From: CADEGL01 sp050180485
GTDB lineage: Bacteria; Pseudomonadota; Alphaproteobacteria; CADEGL01
Direction of reading: 5' to 3'
Assembly (NCBI GenBank): GCA_050180485.1
Contig: JBFXED010000003.1
Span: 1 to 64,000, forward strand
Length of the DNA stretch: 64,000 nucleotides
In this document: positions 8,221-16,214 of the stretch, piece by piece
How positions within the stretch are numbered: position 1 is the first letter of the stretch
Layout of the letters: each line of letters opens with the position of its first letter
The notes under the pieces: model-generated
Databases searched by the model: none
Told to the model about the DNA's origin: nothing
What the model saw: the letters and a program-made list of their open reading frames with translations, nothing else
Translations under genes and position numbers: made by a program

Positions 8221-9213
8221 ATGACCGACGTGACGATCCTGACCGAGCGCGAGCTGCGCGGTATGGTGGGGCTGGACCGCGAGGCGGTGGACGCCATCGA
8301 GGACGCCTTCGTGCGCCTGGCCGACGGCAAGGTCGAGATGCCGCCGATCATGCATATCGACGTGAAGGAAAACGCGGGCGACGTCGACATCAAGAGCGCC
8401 TATGTGCGCGGCGTGGATCAGTTCGCGGTCAAGATCGGCGCGGGCTTCTTCAACAACCACAAGATCGGCCTGCCCAACTCGCCGGCCAGCGTGGTGCTGG
8501 TCTCGTCCAAAACCGGCGTGGTCGAAGCCGTGCTGCTGGACAACGCTTACCTCACCGACGTGCGCACGGGCGCCGCCGGCGCCGTCGCCGCCAAGCTTTT
8601 GGCGAAGCAGGGGCCAGTCGTCGCCGGCATCCTCGGCACGGGTGTGCAGGCGCGCTATCAGCTCGAAGCGCTCAAGGTCGTGCGCGACGTGACGCGCGCG
8701 GTCGTGTGGGGCCGCGACGCGGCAAAGGCGAAAACCTATGCCGCAGAGATGACGAAAGCGCTCGGCATCACGGTCGCCGCCGTCGCAAGTGCGGAAGAAG
8801 CCGTGCGCGCGTGCGACGTGCTGGTCACGACGACCAACGCCAAGCTGCCGTTGGTGCGCGCCGAATGGCTGAAGCCCGGCCTGCACATCACCGCCATGGG
8901 CGCCGATCTCGCGGGCAAGCAGGAGCTGGATCCCGCGATCCTCGGCCGCGCCGACCGCGTCGTCTGCGACCGCCGCTCCCAATGCGAAAAGATGGGCGAG
9001 CTGCAGCACGCACTGGCTTCCGGCGCCATCAAGTCGTCCTCGAGCGTGGCGGAGTTGGGCGAGGTGGCTGCCGGCCGTGCGCCGGGCCGCACATCCGATT
9101 CCCAGATCACCGTTTGCGATCTGACCGGCACGGGCGTGCAGGACACGGCCATCGGCGTCTTGGCCTATCGCCGTGCGAAGGCTAAGGGGCTGGGCACCAT
9201 CGTCCGCAACTGA
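8221..9213 (+). CDS. eutC: EutC-like ornithine cyclodeaminase/mu-crystallin family protein
   Basis: The 330-residue protein matches the EutC subgroup in its opening (ILTERELRGMVGLDREAV), in MPPIMHIDV and AVKIGAGFF, and in LDNAYLTDVRTGAAGAVAA. It has the Rossmann dinucleotide loop GILGTGVQARYQ near residue 140. These enzymes use NAD(P)H on imino acids. EutC is proposed to act after EutB in hydroxyectoine degradation, and BhcD of the same fold reduces iminosuccinate to aspartate. Together with the upstream dehydratase it could turn hydroxyaspartate into aspartate through iminosuccinate. The start at 8221 (MTDVTIL) is preferred over an in-frame GTG/ATG inside the upstream gene because of a ggag 10 bases ahead and family length. 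Confidence 0.8.
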   Translation: MTDVTILTERELRGMVGLDREAVDAIEDAFVRLADGKVEMPPIMHIDVKENAGDVDIKSAYVRGVDQFAVKIGAGFFNNHKIGLPNSPASVVLVSSKTGVVEAVLLDNAYLTDVRTGAAGAVAAKLLAKQGPVVAGILGTGVQARYQLEALKVVRDVTRAVVWGRDAAKAKTYAAEMTKALGITVAAVASAEEAVRACDVLVTTTNAKLPLVRAEWLKPGLHITAMGADLAGKQELDPAILGRADRVVCDRRSQCEKMGELQHALASGAIKSSSSVAELGEVAAGRAPGRTSDSQITVCDLTGTGVQDTAIGVLAYRRAKAKGLGTIVRN

Positions 9214-9279
9214 CCCCCGATTGCGGCGGCCGCGCCGCTTCGCCAGACTTAGGCCCCAATCAACCGAGGGAGACGCGGG

Positions 9280-9888
9280 ATGTATCACCTTTATATGGCG
9301 GCTACGGGCAATGGCCGCCGCCCGGCCGTGATGCTGGAGGAATGCGGGCTGCCCTACACGGTGCACAAGGTCGATCTGGCCAAGGGCGAGCAGAAGAAGC
9401 CGGAATTCCTGGCCATGAACCCGCAAGGCGCCATTCCCGTGCTGGTCGAGGCATCGGGCGGCAAGAAGACCGCGCTGGCCCAGTCAGGCGCCATCCTGCT
9501 GCATTTGGCGGAGAAGACCGGCAAGTTCCTGCCGAAAGATTCCGCCCAGCGCGCGGAAGCCTTGCGCTGGATGATGACGGCGCTGACCGACGCCGCGCCG
9601 GCCTCGACCGCGATCTTCCTGTCCTCCGGCCCCCTGCCGGACAAGACGCCGGGCAACACCCAGTTCTTCGAAGGCCGCTTCGTCAACCTGATGAAAGTGT
9701 TCGACCAGCAGCTGGCCAAGAATCCATATCTCGCGGGCAGCGAGGTGACCGTCGCCGATATCGCGCTGATCCCGATCGTGGCAGGGCGGCAGGACCTGCT
9801 CGACAAAACACCGGGCCTTGAGAACCTGAAGAAATGGGCCGCCACCATGAAGGCGCGTCCGGGCACCGCCAAGGGTTTGAGCGCCTAG
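9280..9888 (+). CDS. Glutathione S-transferase family protein (GST-1)
   Basis: The 202-residue protein has an N-terminal thioredoxin-like domain (1-80) with NPQGAIPVLVE, containing the cis-Pro, and ALAQSGAILLHLAE, containing the QS/ES glutathione-binding turn. An all-helical C-terminal domain with the VTVADIALIPI folding motif follows. A GSH-dependent conjugation, isomerisation or reductive cleavage is expected. The gene has its own gaggga ribosome site and is followed 22 bp later by a strong terminator. It therefore probably ends the transcript that begins with the aminotransferase or the dehydratase. Confidence 0.85.
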   Translation: MYHLYMAATGNGRRPAVMLEECGLPYTVHKVDLAKGEQKKPEFLAMNPQGAIPVLVEASGGKKTALAQSGAILLHLAEKTGKFLPKDSAQRAEALRWMMTALTDAAPASTAIFLSSGPLPDKTPGNTQFFEGRFVNLMKVFDQQLAKNPYLAGSEVTVADIALIPIVAGRQDLLDKTPGLENLKKWAATMKARPGTAKGLSA

Positions 9889-9910
9889 TTTGATCGTCGC
9901 GTGAATAGAA

Positions 9911-9937
9911 CGGCCGGGGATTTCCCCGGCCGTTTTT
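9911..9937 (+). terminator. Strong Rho-independent terminator after GST-1
   Basis: Two perfect 10-bp arms (9911-9920 and 9923-9932) have a minimal loop and are directly followed by TTTTT at 9933-9937. This marks the end of the ectoine-like catabolic transcription unit on the plus strand. Confidence 0.85.
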
Positions 9938-9955
9938 CCTCGGGGGAGGAATGTC

Positions 9956-11128
9956 GTGCCCATAGACGTCGCCAAGGTGCGGGCGGATACGCCCGGCGTC
10001 GGAAACATCTTGCACTTCAACAATGCCGGCGCCGCGCTGCCGCCCCGTTCGGTGGTGACTGCGGCCGTGCGCCATCTGGAGCGCGAGGCCGAGATCGGCG
10101 GCTATGAGGCCGAGCAGGAGGCACATGGACGGCTCGAGGCCGTCTATGCCTCGCTCGCACGCCTTCTCAACTGCGACGCATCCGAAGTGGCGGTCATCGA
10201 GAATGCCACGCGCGCCTGGGATATGGCGTTCTACTCGTTGCCCTTGCGCCAGGGCGACCGCGTCCTGACCGCGATGGCGGAATACGCCAGCAACTACATC
10301 GCCTTTCTTCAGGCGGCCAAGACCAAGGGAGTCGAGATCGTCGTGGTGCCGAACGACAACCAGGGCCAGATCGACGTCGCCGCGCTGTCGCGCATGATCG
10401 ACGAGCGCACCAAGCTGATCGCCATCACCCATGTGCCGACCAACGGCGGCTTGGTGAACCCGGCGGCCGCGGTCGGCCGCGTGGCCAAGCGCGCGGGCGT
10501 GCCGTTCCTGCTCGACGCCTGCCAGTCGGCGGGGCAGATGCCGCTCGATGTCGATGTGCTCGGCTGCGACATGCTTTCGGCCACGGGGCGCAAGTTCCTG
10601 CGCGGGCCGCGCGGCACGGGCTTCCTCTATGTGCGCAAAGCCATGTTAGAGAAGCTGGAGCCTGCGTTCCTCGACCTGCATGCCGCGACCTGGACGTCTA
10701 AGGACAGCTACAAGCTGCGCCCGGACGCGCGCCGCTTCGAGAATTGGGAAACCAACATCGCGGCCAAGCTGGGTCTGGGCGCCGCGGTCGATTACGCGCT
10801 TTCGCTGGGCTTGGGCGACATCCGCGCGCGCGTCGTGTCCCTGGCCGACAGTCTGCGCCGCCGCCTGGCCGACATCCCTGGCGTTTCGGTCAAGGACCTG
10901 GGCGCCGAGAAATGCGGCATCGTCACCTTCACCTACGAAGGGCGCGAGCCCGAGAAGCTACGCGATCAGCTGCGCAAGCGGCGCATCAACGCCTGGATCT
11001 CGGGGCCGTCATCGACGCGCCTCGACATGGAGGAGCGCAAGATCCCCATGCTCGTGCGCGCCTCGGTGCACTACTACAACACCGAGCAGGAAGTCATGCG
11101 CTTCTGCGAAGTGGTGCGGGCGCTCTAA
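9956..11128 (+). CDS. Class V aminotransferase-fold PLP enzyme (SufS/CefD/EgtE-like)
   Basis: The 390-residue protein has the class V fold with FNNAGAALPPRSVV near the start, an ENATRAWDMAF PLP-phosphate loop, LLDACQSAGQ containing the cofactor Asp, and Lys213 in SATGRKFLRGPRGTGF as the Schiff base. Members include cysteine desulfurases, isopenicillin-N epimerase and C-S lyases such as EgtE. I cannot tell which reaction applies, and no sulfur-relay partner is adjacent. GTG at 9956 is the start: gggggagga lies 6 bases upstream, while the nearby ATG at 9951 is out of frame. It sits just past the terminator, so it probably has its own promoter. Confidence 0.75.
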   Translation: MPIDVAKVRADTPGVGNILHFNNAGAALPPRSVVTAAVRHLEREAEIGGYEAEQEAHGRLEAVYASLARLLNCDASEVAVIENATRAWDMAFYSLPLRQGDRVLTAMAEYASNYIAFLQAAKTKGVEIVVVPNDNQGQIDVAALSRMIDERTKLIAITHVPTNGGLVNPAAAVGRVAKRAGVPFLLDACQSAGQMPLDVDVLGCDMLSATGRKFLRGPRGTGFLYVRKAMLEKLEPAFLDLHAATWTSKDSYKLRPDARRFENWETNIAAKLGLGAAVDYALSLGLGDIRARVVSLADSLRRRLADIPGVSVKDLGAEKCGIVTFTYEGREPEKLRDQLRKRRINAWISGPSSTRLDMEERKIPMLVRASVHYYNTEQEVMRFCEVVRAL

Positions 11129-11132
11129 AGCC

Positions 11133-12266
11133 TCAGGCGTCCCACAGGCGCTTCGGACCGATATCGGCTTCCGAAACGTTGAACGCCTTGACCGCATCCG
11201 GCACGCCGCCGCCGCCTGCAAGCGACGCCGCCGTCATGCCCATGGCGTAGGAGGTCTGGATGCCGTAGCCGCCCTGGCCGGCCAGCCAGAAGAAGCCTTC
11301 GGCATCGGGCGCGAAGCCGACCACTGGGCATTTGTCCTTCACGAAGCTGCGCAGCCCCGCCCATTTACGCTGGATGCGGCGGATCTGAAGCGTCGTCGCC
11401 TTCTCGATGCGGTCGGCGGCGATCGCCACGTCCTCGTCGTCGGGCTGGATGTCCTGCGGATCGACCGGCGTCTCGTCGGCGGGCGAGCCCAAAAGCTTTC
11501 CCGTTTCCGGCTTGAAATAGAACTTCTCGTCGATGTCGCCGATGATGATCCACTCGTTCACATCGGCGCCCTGCGGGCCGTCGAAGATCATGGCCGTGCG
11601 GCGCTTGGGCTGCAGGCCGATCTTGCGCGCGCCGGCCATGCCGCCCAGCACGTCGGCCCAGGCGCCCGCGGCGTTGATCACGACCGGGGCCGCGAAATCG
11701 CCGGCCTTGGTCTTCACGTGCCACTTGCCGCCCTTGCGGTCGAGGCCCAGCACCTCGGCGTCGCAGACGACTTCCGTGCCGCCCTTCTTTGCGCCGCGCA
11801 GATAACCCTGGTGGATCGCGTTCACGTCCATGTCCATGGTCGAATCGTCATAGGCGGCAGCCGCGACGTAATCGGGCCGCAGCACGGGGCACATGCGGAT
11901 CGCGTCCTTGGCGTCGACCATGCGCAGGGTCTTAGACAGTTCGGACAGTTCCTTGACCGCGCCCTTCAGCGTCTCGACCTGATCCTTGCGCGCGATGAAG
12001 GCGACGCCGCGCGCGTGCATCAGCGGCACGTCGGCATAGCCCTCGGGCGGCTTCTTCAGGAACGGGCCGCTCACCACCGTCATGGCGCGCATCAGGCGTG
12101 GGCCGTAATTCTCGGTGAAGATGGCGGCGGAGCGGCCGGTCGAGTGATAGCCCGGCTGCGCCTCGCGCTCCAGGATCACGACCTTCTTGTTCTTCTTGAC
12201 CAGGTGATAGGCCGCCGACGCGCCGGCGATGCCGGCTCCGACAATCAGAAAATCGCATTCACGCAT
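11133..12266 (-). CDS. FAD-dependent D-amino-acid dehydrogenase-like oxidoreductase (DAO fold)
   Basis: The 377-residue flavoprotein opens with the dinucleotide loop FLIVGAGIAGASAAYHL and carries HSTGRSAAIFTENYG, the segment I associate with D-arginine dehydrogenase (DauA). VVINAAGAWADVLG is the second FAD motif, and GFFWLAGQGGYGIQTS lies near the C-terminus. It likely oxidises a D- or N-substituted amino acid to the imino or keto acid. Nearby racemase-fold genes and imino-acid enzymes make D-amino-acid handling plausible. It ends 4 bp from the convergent class V gene. A gggaggg ribosome site precedes the ATG at 12266. Confidence 0.8.
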   Translation of the reverse strand: MRECDFLIVGAGIAGASAAYHLVKKNKKVVILEREAQPGYHSTGRSAAIFTENYGPRLMRAMTVVSGPFLKKPPEGYADVPLMHARGVAFIARKDQVETLKGAVKELSELSKTLRMVDAKDAIRMCPVLRPDYVAAAAYDDSTMDMDVNAIHQGYLRGAKKGGTEVVCDAEVLGLDRKGGKWHVKTKAGDFAAPVVINAAGAWADVLGGMAGARKIGLQPKRRTAMIFDGPQGADVNEWIIIGDIDEKFYFKPETGKLLGSPADETPVDPQDIQPDDEDVAIAADRIEKATTLQIRRIQRKWAGLRSFVKDKCPVVGFAPDAEGFFWLAGQGGYGIQTSYAMGMTAASLAGGGGVPDAVKAFNVSEADIGPKRLWDA

Positions 12267-12391
12267 GACGGCCGTCCCTCCCGTGTCCTTCGAAGGCGCG
12301 CATTATGGGCCGCACGGCCACGTCCGGCCAAGGGGGCCGGTCGCGTGGGGCGCGGCCGCAGGCTATAAAGCGCCGGGGCAAGGAGGGGCCG

Positions 12392-13540
12392 TTGGATCCG
12401 ATTCACTGGAAGGACGAACACCGCGAACTGCAGCGCCAGGTGCGGCGCTTCGTCGAGGACGAGGTGCTGCCGCACGCCCCGCAATGGGAGAAGGACGGCA
12501 AGGTGCCGCGCGAAGTCTTGCAGCGCATGGGCGAGCTGGGCTTCCTCGGCATCCGCGTGCCCGAGGCCTATGGCGGCGCGGGCATGGACGCGATGGCCTC
12601 GGCCGTCTTCGCGGAAGAACTCGCGCGCTGCACCTACACCGGCTTCACCATGACCGTGCTGGCCGATACGGAGATGGCCGCGCCCCATATCATCCGCGCC
12701 GGCACCGACGCGCAGAAGAAGCGTTATCTCACGCCCATCACCAAGGGCGAGATGGTGGCCGCGATCACGGTCACCGAGCCCGACGCAGGCTCGGACGTGC
12801 AGGGCCTGCGCACCAGCGCGCGGCGCGAGGGCAACGGTTGGGTCGTGAACGGTACCAAGCGCTTCATCACCAACGGCGTCTATGGCGACCTCTATGTGCT
12901 GGCCGCCAAGACCGATCCCAAAGCCAAGGCGTCGCGCGGCATGTCGATGTTCCTGGTCGAGCGCAACACGCCGGGCGTCACGGTCACGCGGAAGCTCGAC
13001 AAGATGGGCTGGCTCTGTTCGGACACGGCCGAGATCGTGTTCGAAGAGGTGCGCCTGCCGGCCGACGCGCTGCTTGGCGAGGAGAACAAGGGCTTCTACG
13101 CCGTCATGCAGAGTTTCCAAAACGAGCGTCTGGTGGCGGCCGCGATCTATGCCGGCGAGGCCGCCAAGGCGATTGAGATCGCGCTGGATTACGTGAAGAC
13201 GCGCAAGGCCTTCGGTGGCACGCTGTGGGACAAGCAGGCCGTCCGCCTGCGCCTCGCCGATTACGCCGCGCGGGTCGAGATGCTGCGCCAACTCGTCTAT
13301 CACGCCGCTTGGCTCGACACGCAGGGCATCGATTGCGTGAAGGAAGTCTCCATGGCGAAATCCGTCGGCGGCGAGCTGGTGCATGAAGTGGTGCATGGCT
13401 GCCTGCAGCTCCACGGCGGCATGGGCTTCATGCGCGAGACCACGATCGAACGCATGGCGCGCGACGCGCGCGTACACACTTTCGGCGGCGGCGCCACCGA
13501 GGTGATGCTGGAAGAAGTCGCCAAGCGCATGGCGCCGTGA
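12392..13540 (+). CDS. Acyl-CoA dehydrogenase with the catalytic Glu in the isovaleryl/long-chain position
   Basis: The 382-residue enzyme contains the ACAD signatures AITVTEPDAGSDVQG (flavin/substrate loop) and CLQLHGGMGFMRE. The usual C-terminal catalytic glutamate (YEGT) is absent, replaced by FGGG. Glu245 in FQNERLV sits where isovaleryl- and long-chain dehydrogenases keep their base, so activity is probably intact. It probably acts on a branched or unusual acyl-CoA. TTG at 12392 is the likely start, because aggagg lies 5 bases upstream. The 29 in-frame codons before it are Arg/Gly-rich and unlike the family. The stop overlaps the MFS start (GTGA). Confidence 0.85.
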   Translation: MDPIHWKDEHRELQRQVRRFVEDEVLPHAPQWEKDGKVPREVLQRMGELGFLGIRVPEAYGGAGMDAMASAVFAEELARCTYTGFTMTVLADTEMAAPHIIRAGTDAQKKRYLTPITKGEMVAAITVTEPDAGSDVQGLRTSARREGNGWVVNGTKRFITNGVYGDLYVLAAKTDPKAKASRGMSMFLVERNTPGVTVTRKLDKMGWLCSDTAEIVFEEVRLPADALLGEENKGFYAVMQSFQNERLVAAAIYAGEAAKAIEIALDYVKTRKAFGGTLWDKQAVRLRLADYAARVEMLRQLVYHAAWLDTQGIDCVKEVSMAKSVGGELVHEVVHGCLQLHGGMGFMRETTIERMARDARVHTFGGGATEVMLEEVAKRMAP

Positions 13541-14775
13541 GCGCCGTCTCGCCCCGGATCGACAGCCGCGAGGCGTGGGTCGTCGCCTCGGTCTCCTTCC
13601 TGCTCAACGCCATCGCGTTGGGCGCCACGATCCTGATCATCATCTCGTTGAAAGAGATCGCGATCACCGAGGGTTGGCCGCGCGAAGCGCCGTCGCTGGT
13701 CTATGCCGCGACCATCACGGGCACCGGCATCGGCGGCATCATCATGGGCTGGTGGTCCGACAAGAGGGGCGTGCGCTGGCCCGTCACGCTCGGCGCCTTC
13801 GGCATCGGGCTCGGTTCCATCCTGGCGTCCCAGGCGTCCGAGGCTTGGCAGATGGCGCTGGCCGGCATGTTCCTGATCGGCGGCTGCGGCACCTCGGCCT
13901 TTTTCGCCGTTCTGATCGCCAACGCCACGCGCTGGTTCGCGCGGCGGCGCGGCCTGGCCGTTGCCTTCGTCGCGGCGGGCCAGAATCTGGCGGGCTCGCT
14001 CTGGCCGCCGGCCTTCAGCGTGATCGGCGCGCTCGGTGGCTGGCGCACCTCGTTCATGGTCTTCGGCCTGTTCGTCTTCGTGACCGTCCTGCCGCTCACC
14101 CTGTTCCTGCGGCAGCGCGCACCCGTGTCGTCCACCGCCGTGCACGCCCATGGCGCGACGGGCCTCGTGCTCGGCCTGCCGGCCAATCTCGTCCACGCGA
14201 TTCTCTTCATCATGCAGGTGCTGTGCTGTCTCGCCATGGCGGCGCCCTTCGTGCACGGGCCGGCCCATGTCAGCGACCTCGGCCATTCGATGGCCTTGGG
14301 CGCCACGATGCTGACCGTCATCCTCACGGTCAGCCTGGCCAGCCTTCTGACTCTCGGCTACATCGCCGACCGTATCGGCGGCCTGCGCACGCTCGTGATC
14401 GCCTCAGCGATGCAGGCGGTGGCGTTGCTGCTCTACGCCAATTTCGAAAGCCTGCCGATGCTCTATGCGTCGGCCATCGTCTTCGGCCTGGGCTTCGGCG
14501 GGCTTGTGCCCAGCTATGCCATCGTCATCCGCGAGTTGTTTCCCGCGCATCAGGTGGGCTGGCGCATCGCCAGCACCTTCATGGGCGGCACGCTGGGCAT
14601 GGCGCTGGGCGGCTGGCTGGCCGGGCGCATCTTCGACGCCATGGGCCATTATCATCTGGCCTTCTATCTCGGCTTTGTCTTCAACCTGGGCAATATCGCC
14701 CTCGGCGGCTTCCTGTTGTGGCGCTGGCTGGGCGCCCACGGTGGCGGCTTGAGAGAGGCCCTGCGCCGGGTCTAG
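13537..14775 (+). CDS. Major facilitator superfamily transporter
   Basis: The 412-residue polytopic protein has about 12 hydrophobic segments arranged as two sixes. The MFS loop motif appears in the first half as WWSDKRGVRW and in the second as YIADRIGGLR. The long soluble loop between halves is near residues 195-215. It resembles the oxalate:formate/monocarboxylate antiporter-like group that imports organic acids. Translation starts at GTG 13537, inside the stop of the acyl-CoA dehydrogenase gene (4-bp overlap). The two are therefore coupled, and uptake of a carboxylate degraded through its CoA ester is a reasonable inference. Confidence 0.8.
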   Translation: MSAVSPRIDSREAWVVASVSFLLNAIALGATILIIISLKEIAITEGWPREAPSLVYAATITGTGIGGIIMGWWSDKRGVRWPVTLGAFGIGLGSILASQASEAWQMALAGMFLIGGCGTSAFFAVLIANATRWFARRRGLAVAFVAAGQNLAGSLWPPAFSVIGALGGWRTSFMVFGLFVFVTVLPLTLFLRQRAPVSSTAVHAHGATGLVLGLPANLVHAILFIMQVLCCLAMAAPFVHGPAHVSDLGHSMALGATMLTVILTVSLASLLTLGYIADRIGGLRTLVIASAMQAVALLLYANFESLPMLYASAIVFGLGFGGLVPSYAIVIRELFPAHQVGWRIASTFMGGTLGMALGGWLAGRIFDAMGHYHLAFYLGFVFNLGNIALGGFLLWRWLGAHGGGLREALRRV

Positions 14776-14785
14776 TCTTTCGCCC

Positions 14786-16135
14786 ATGGCTCAGCGGGCG
14801 TCGGTTCTCACCCAGCCGTACCGTGCCTATGACCGCGTCGAGCGCGGCGGCTTCGACGAGGAGCTGGCGCGCGTCGGCCGCGGCACGCCGTGCGGCGAGT
14901 ATCTGCGCCGCTTCTGGCAGCCCGTCGCGCTGTCCGCCGAGATCAAGGACCTGCCGGTCGCCCTCCGCATCATGGGCGAGGACTTGGTGCTGTTCCGCGA
15001 CGGGCGTGGGCGGCTGGGTCTTCTGGAAAAAGCCTGTCCCCACCGCGGCACCTCGCTCGAATACGGCAAGGTGCAGGAGCGCGGCATCCGCTGCTGCTAC
15101 CACGGCTGGCATTTCGATGTGGACGGCAAAATCCTCGACACGCCGGGCGAGCCCGCGGGCAGCCCGATCAAGGACCGCTTCTGCCACGGTGCTTATCCGA
15201 CCCATGAATACGAAGGCATCGTCTTTGCCTATATGGGGCCGGCGGATCAGAAGCCCGACTTCCCCATCTACGATCTGTTCGTGCGGCCGGGCAAACGCCT
15301 AGTCACGGCCAAGGTCCATTCGCCCTGCAACTGGCTGCAGATCCGCGAGAACGAGATGGACCCGGTGCACATCACCTTTCTGCACACGCGCCTGTTCGGC
15401 GTGCAGTTCCAGCCCGTTTATGGCGCGCTGCCGACGATGGAATGGTGCGAGACGCCGGTCGGCATGATGTACGTCACCGTGCGCCGCTGGGGCGAATATC
15501 TCTATCTGCGCTCGAACGACATGATCCTGCCCAACATCGCGCGCGTCGCGGGCATCGAGGACGGCGAGGGCGAGACCGTGTTCGACCGGCGCGGCGGCAC
15601 CACCAACTGGGTCGTGCCGGTCGACGACACGAACAGCCTGACCATCGGCTGGGACGATGTGGAGGAGCATCTGCCCGGCGACGGGCGTGACGGCTACATG
15701 GACCGCATGACGCGCGCGGGAAAGAATTTCATCGGCCCGTTCGATGTCGGCCAGACGGGCGAACCGACTTACGAGCAGCGCCAGCGCGCGCCGGGCGATT
15801 GGGACGCCTGGGTCAGCCAGGGCAAGGTCGCGCGCCATGGCTGGGAAAATCTGGCCGAAAGCGACCGGGGCGTGTCGATGTACCGGAAGCTTCTGCGCCG
15901 CGGCATCCTTGCCGTGCGGCGGGGCGAGGATCCGCCCGGCCTCGTGCGCGGACAGACGGCGCCGCTGTCGACCTATTCCAACAACACGGTCAAGCGCGTG
16001 GCGCGGGGTGCGACGGACGAGGCCGACCGGGCGCTCAGCCTGGCCTTCGGGCGGGCCGTGAACGAACAGGTCCTGTCCGGCGCCTTGCGCGGCGAGGGCT
16101 GGCGGAACGCCACGTTCCCCCTGCCCAAGCCATAG
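14786..16135 (+). CDS. Rieske non-heme iron oxygenase, phthalate-dioxygenase type, copy 1
   Basis: The 449-residue oxygenase subunit has a Rieske [2Fe-2S] domain with ligands Cys84, His86 (CPHRG), Cys103 and His106 (CCYHGW). The downstream catalytic domain contains NEMDPVHITFLHTRLFG, which supplies the two His of the mononuclear-iron facial triad and the bridging Asp. The layout is that of single-subunit phthalate dioxygenase-like enzymes, which need an external reductase. No reductase or ferredoxin gene is in the window. It starts 10 bp after the MFS gene. The substrate is unknown: aromatic ring hydroxylation or N-/O-demethylation are both possible for this family. Confidence 0.85.
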   Translation: MAQRASVLTQPYRAYDRVERGGFDEELARVGRGTPCGEYLRRFWQPVALSAEIKDLPVALRIMGEDLVLFRDGRGRLGLLEKACPHRGTSLEYGKVQERGIRCCYHGWHFDVDGKILDTPGEPAGSPIKDRFCHGAYPTHEYEGIVFAYMGPADQKPDFPIYDLFVRPGKRLVTAKVHSPCNWLQIRENEMDPVHITFLHTRLFGVQFQPVYGALPTMEWCETPVGMMYVTVRRWGEYLYLRSNDMILPNIARVAGIEDGEGETVFDRRGGTTNWVVPVDDTNSLTIGWDDVEEHLPGDGRDGYMDRMTRAGKNFIGPFDVGQTGEPTYEQRQRAPGDWDAWVSQGKVARHGWENLAESDRGVSMYRKLLRRGILAVRRGEDPPGLVRGQTAPLSTYSNNTVKRVARGATDEADRALSLAFGRAVNEQVLSGALRGEGWRNATFPLPKP

Positions 16136-16214
16136 GAAAAAACGATCCAATAGCAAAAATCTTTATATTTTCCCGATCTAAGGGCGGACGGCAGAGTCCC
16201 GGAACACGGGAGCG
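16136..16214 (+). promoter_or_regulatory. AT-rich 79-bp spacer between the two Rieske genes
   Basis: This stretch is markedly A/T-rich for the region and holds TATATT at 16164-16169, which could be a -10 element. The expected -35 position (aacgat) matches poorly. It may be an internal promoter that lets copy 2 be expressed separately from copy 1. Confidence 0.3.

Noticed and set aside
7182..11128. Reading the dehydratase, imino-acid reductase and class V aminotransferase as the bhcB-bhcD-bhcA genes of the beta-hydroxyaspartate cycle
   Set aside because: No BhcC-type aldolase is present, and the class V protein is SufS/CefD-like rather than the serine-glyoxylate type expected for BhcA. The EutB/EutC reading fits the neighbours better.
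10680..12368. Plus-strand open frame of 562 codons over the class V gene end and the flavoprotein
   Set aside because: It crosses a convergent gene pair and shows shadow composition, while both real genes have full domain motifs.
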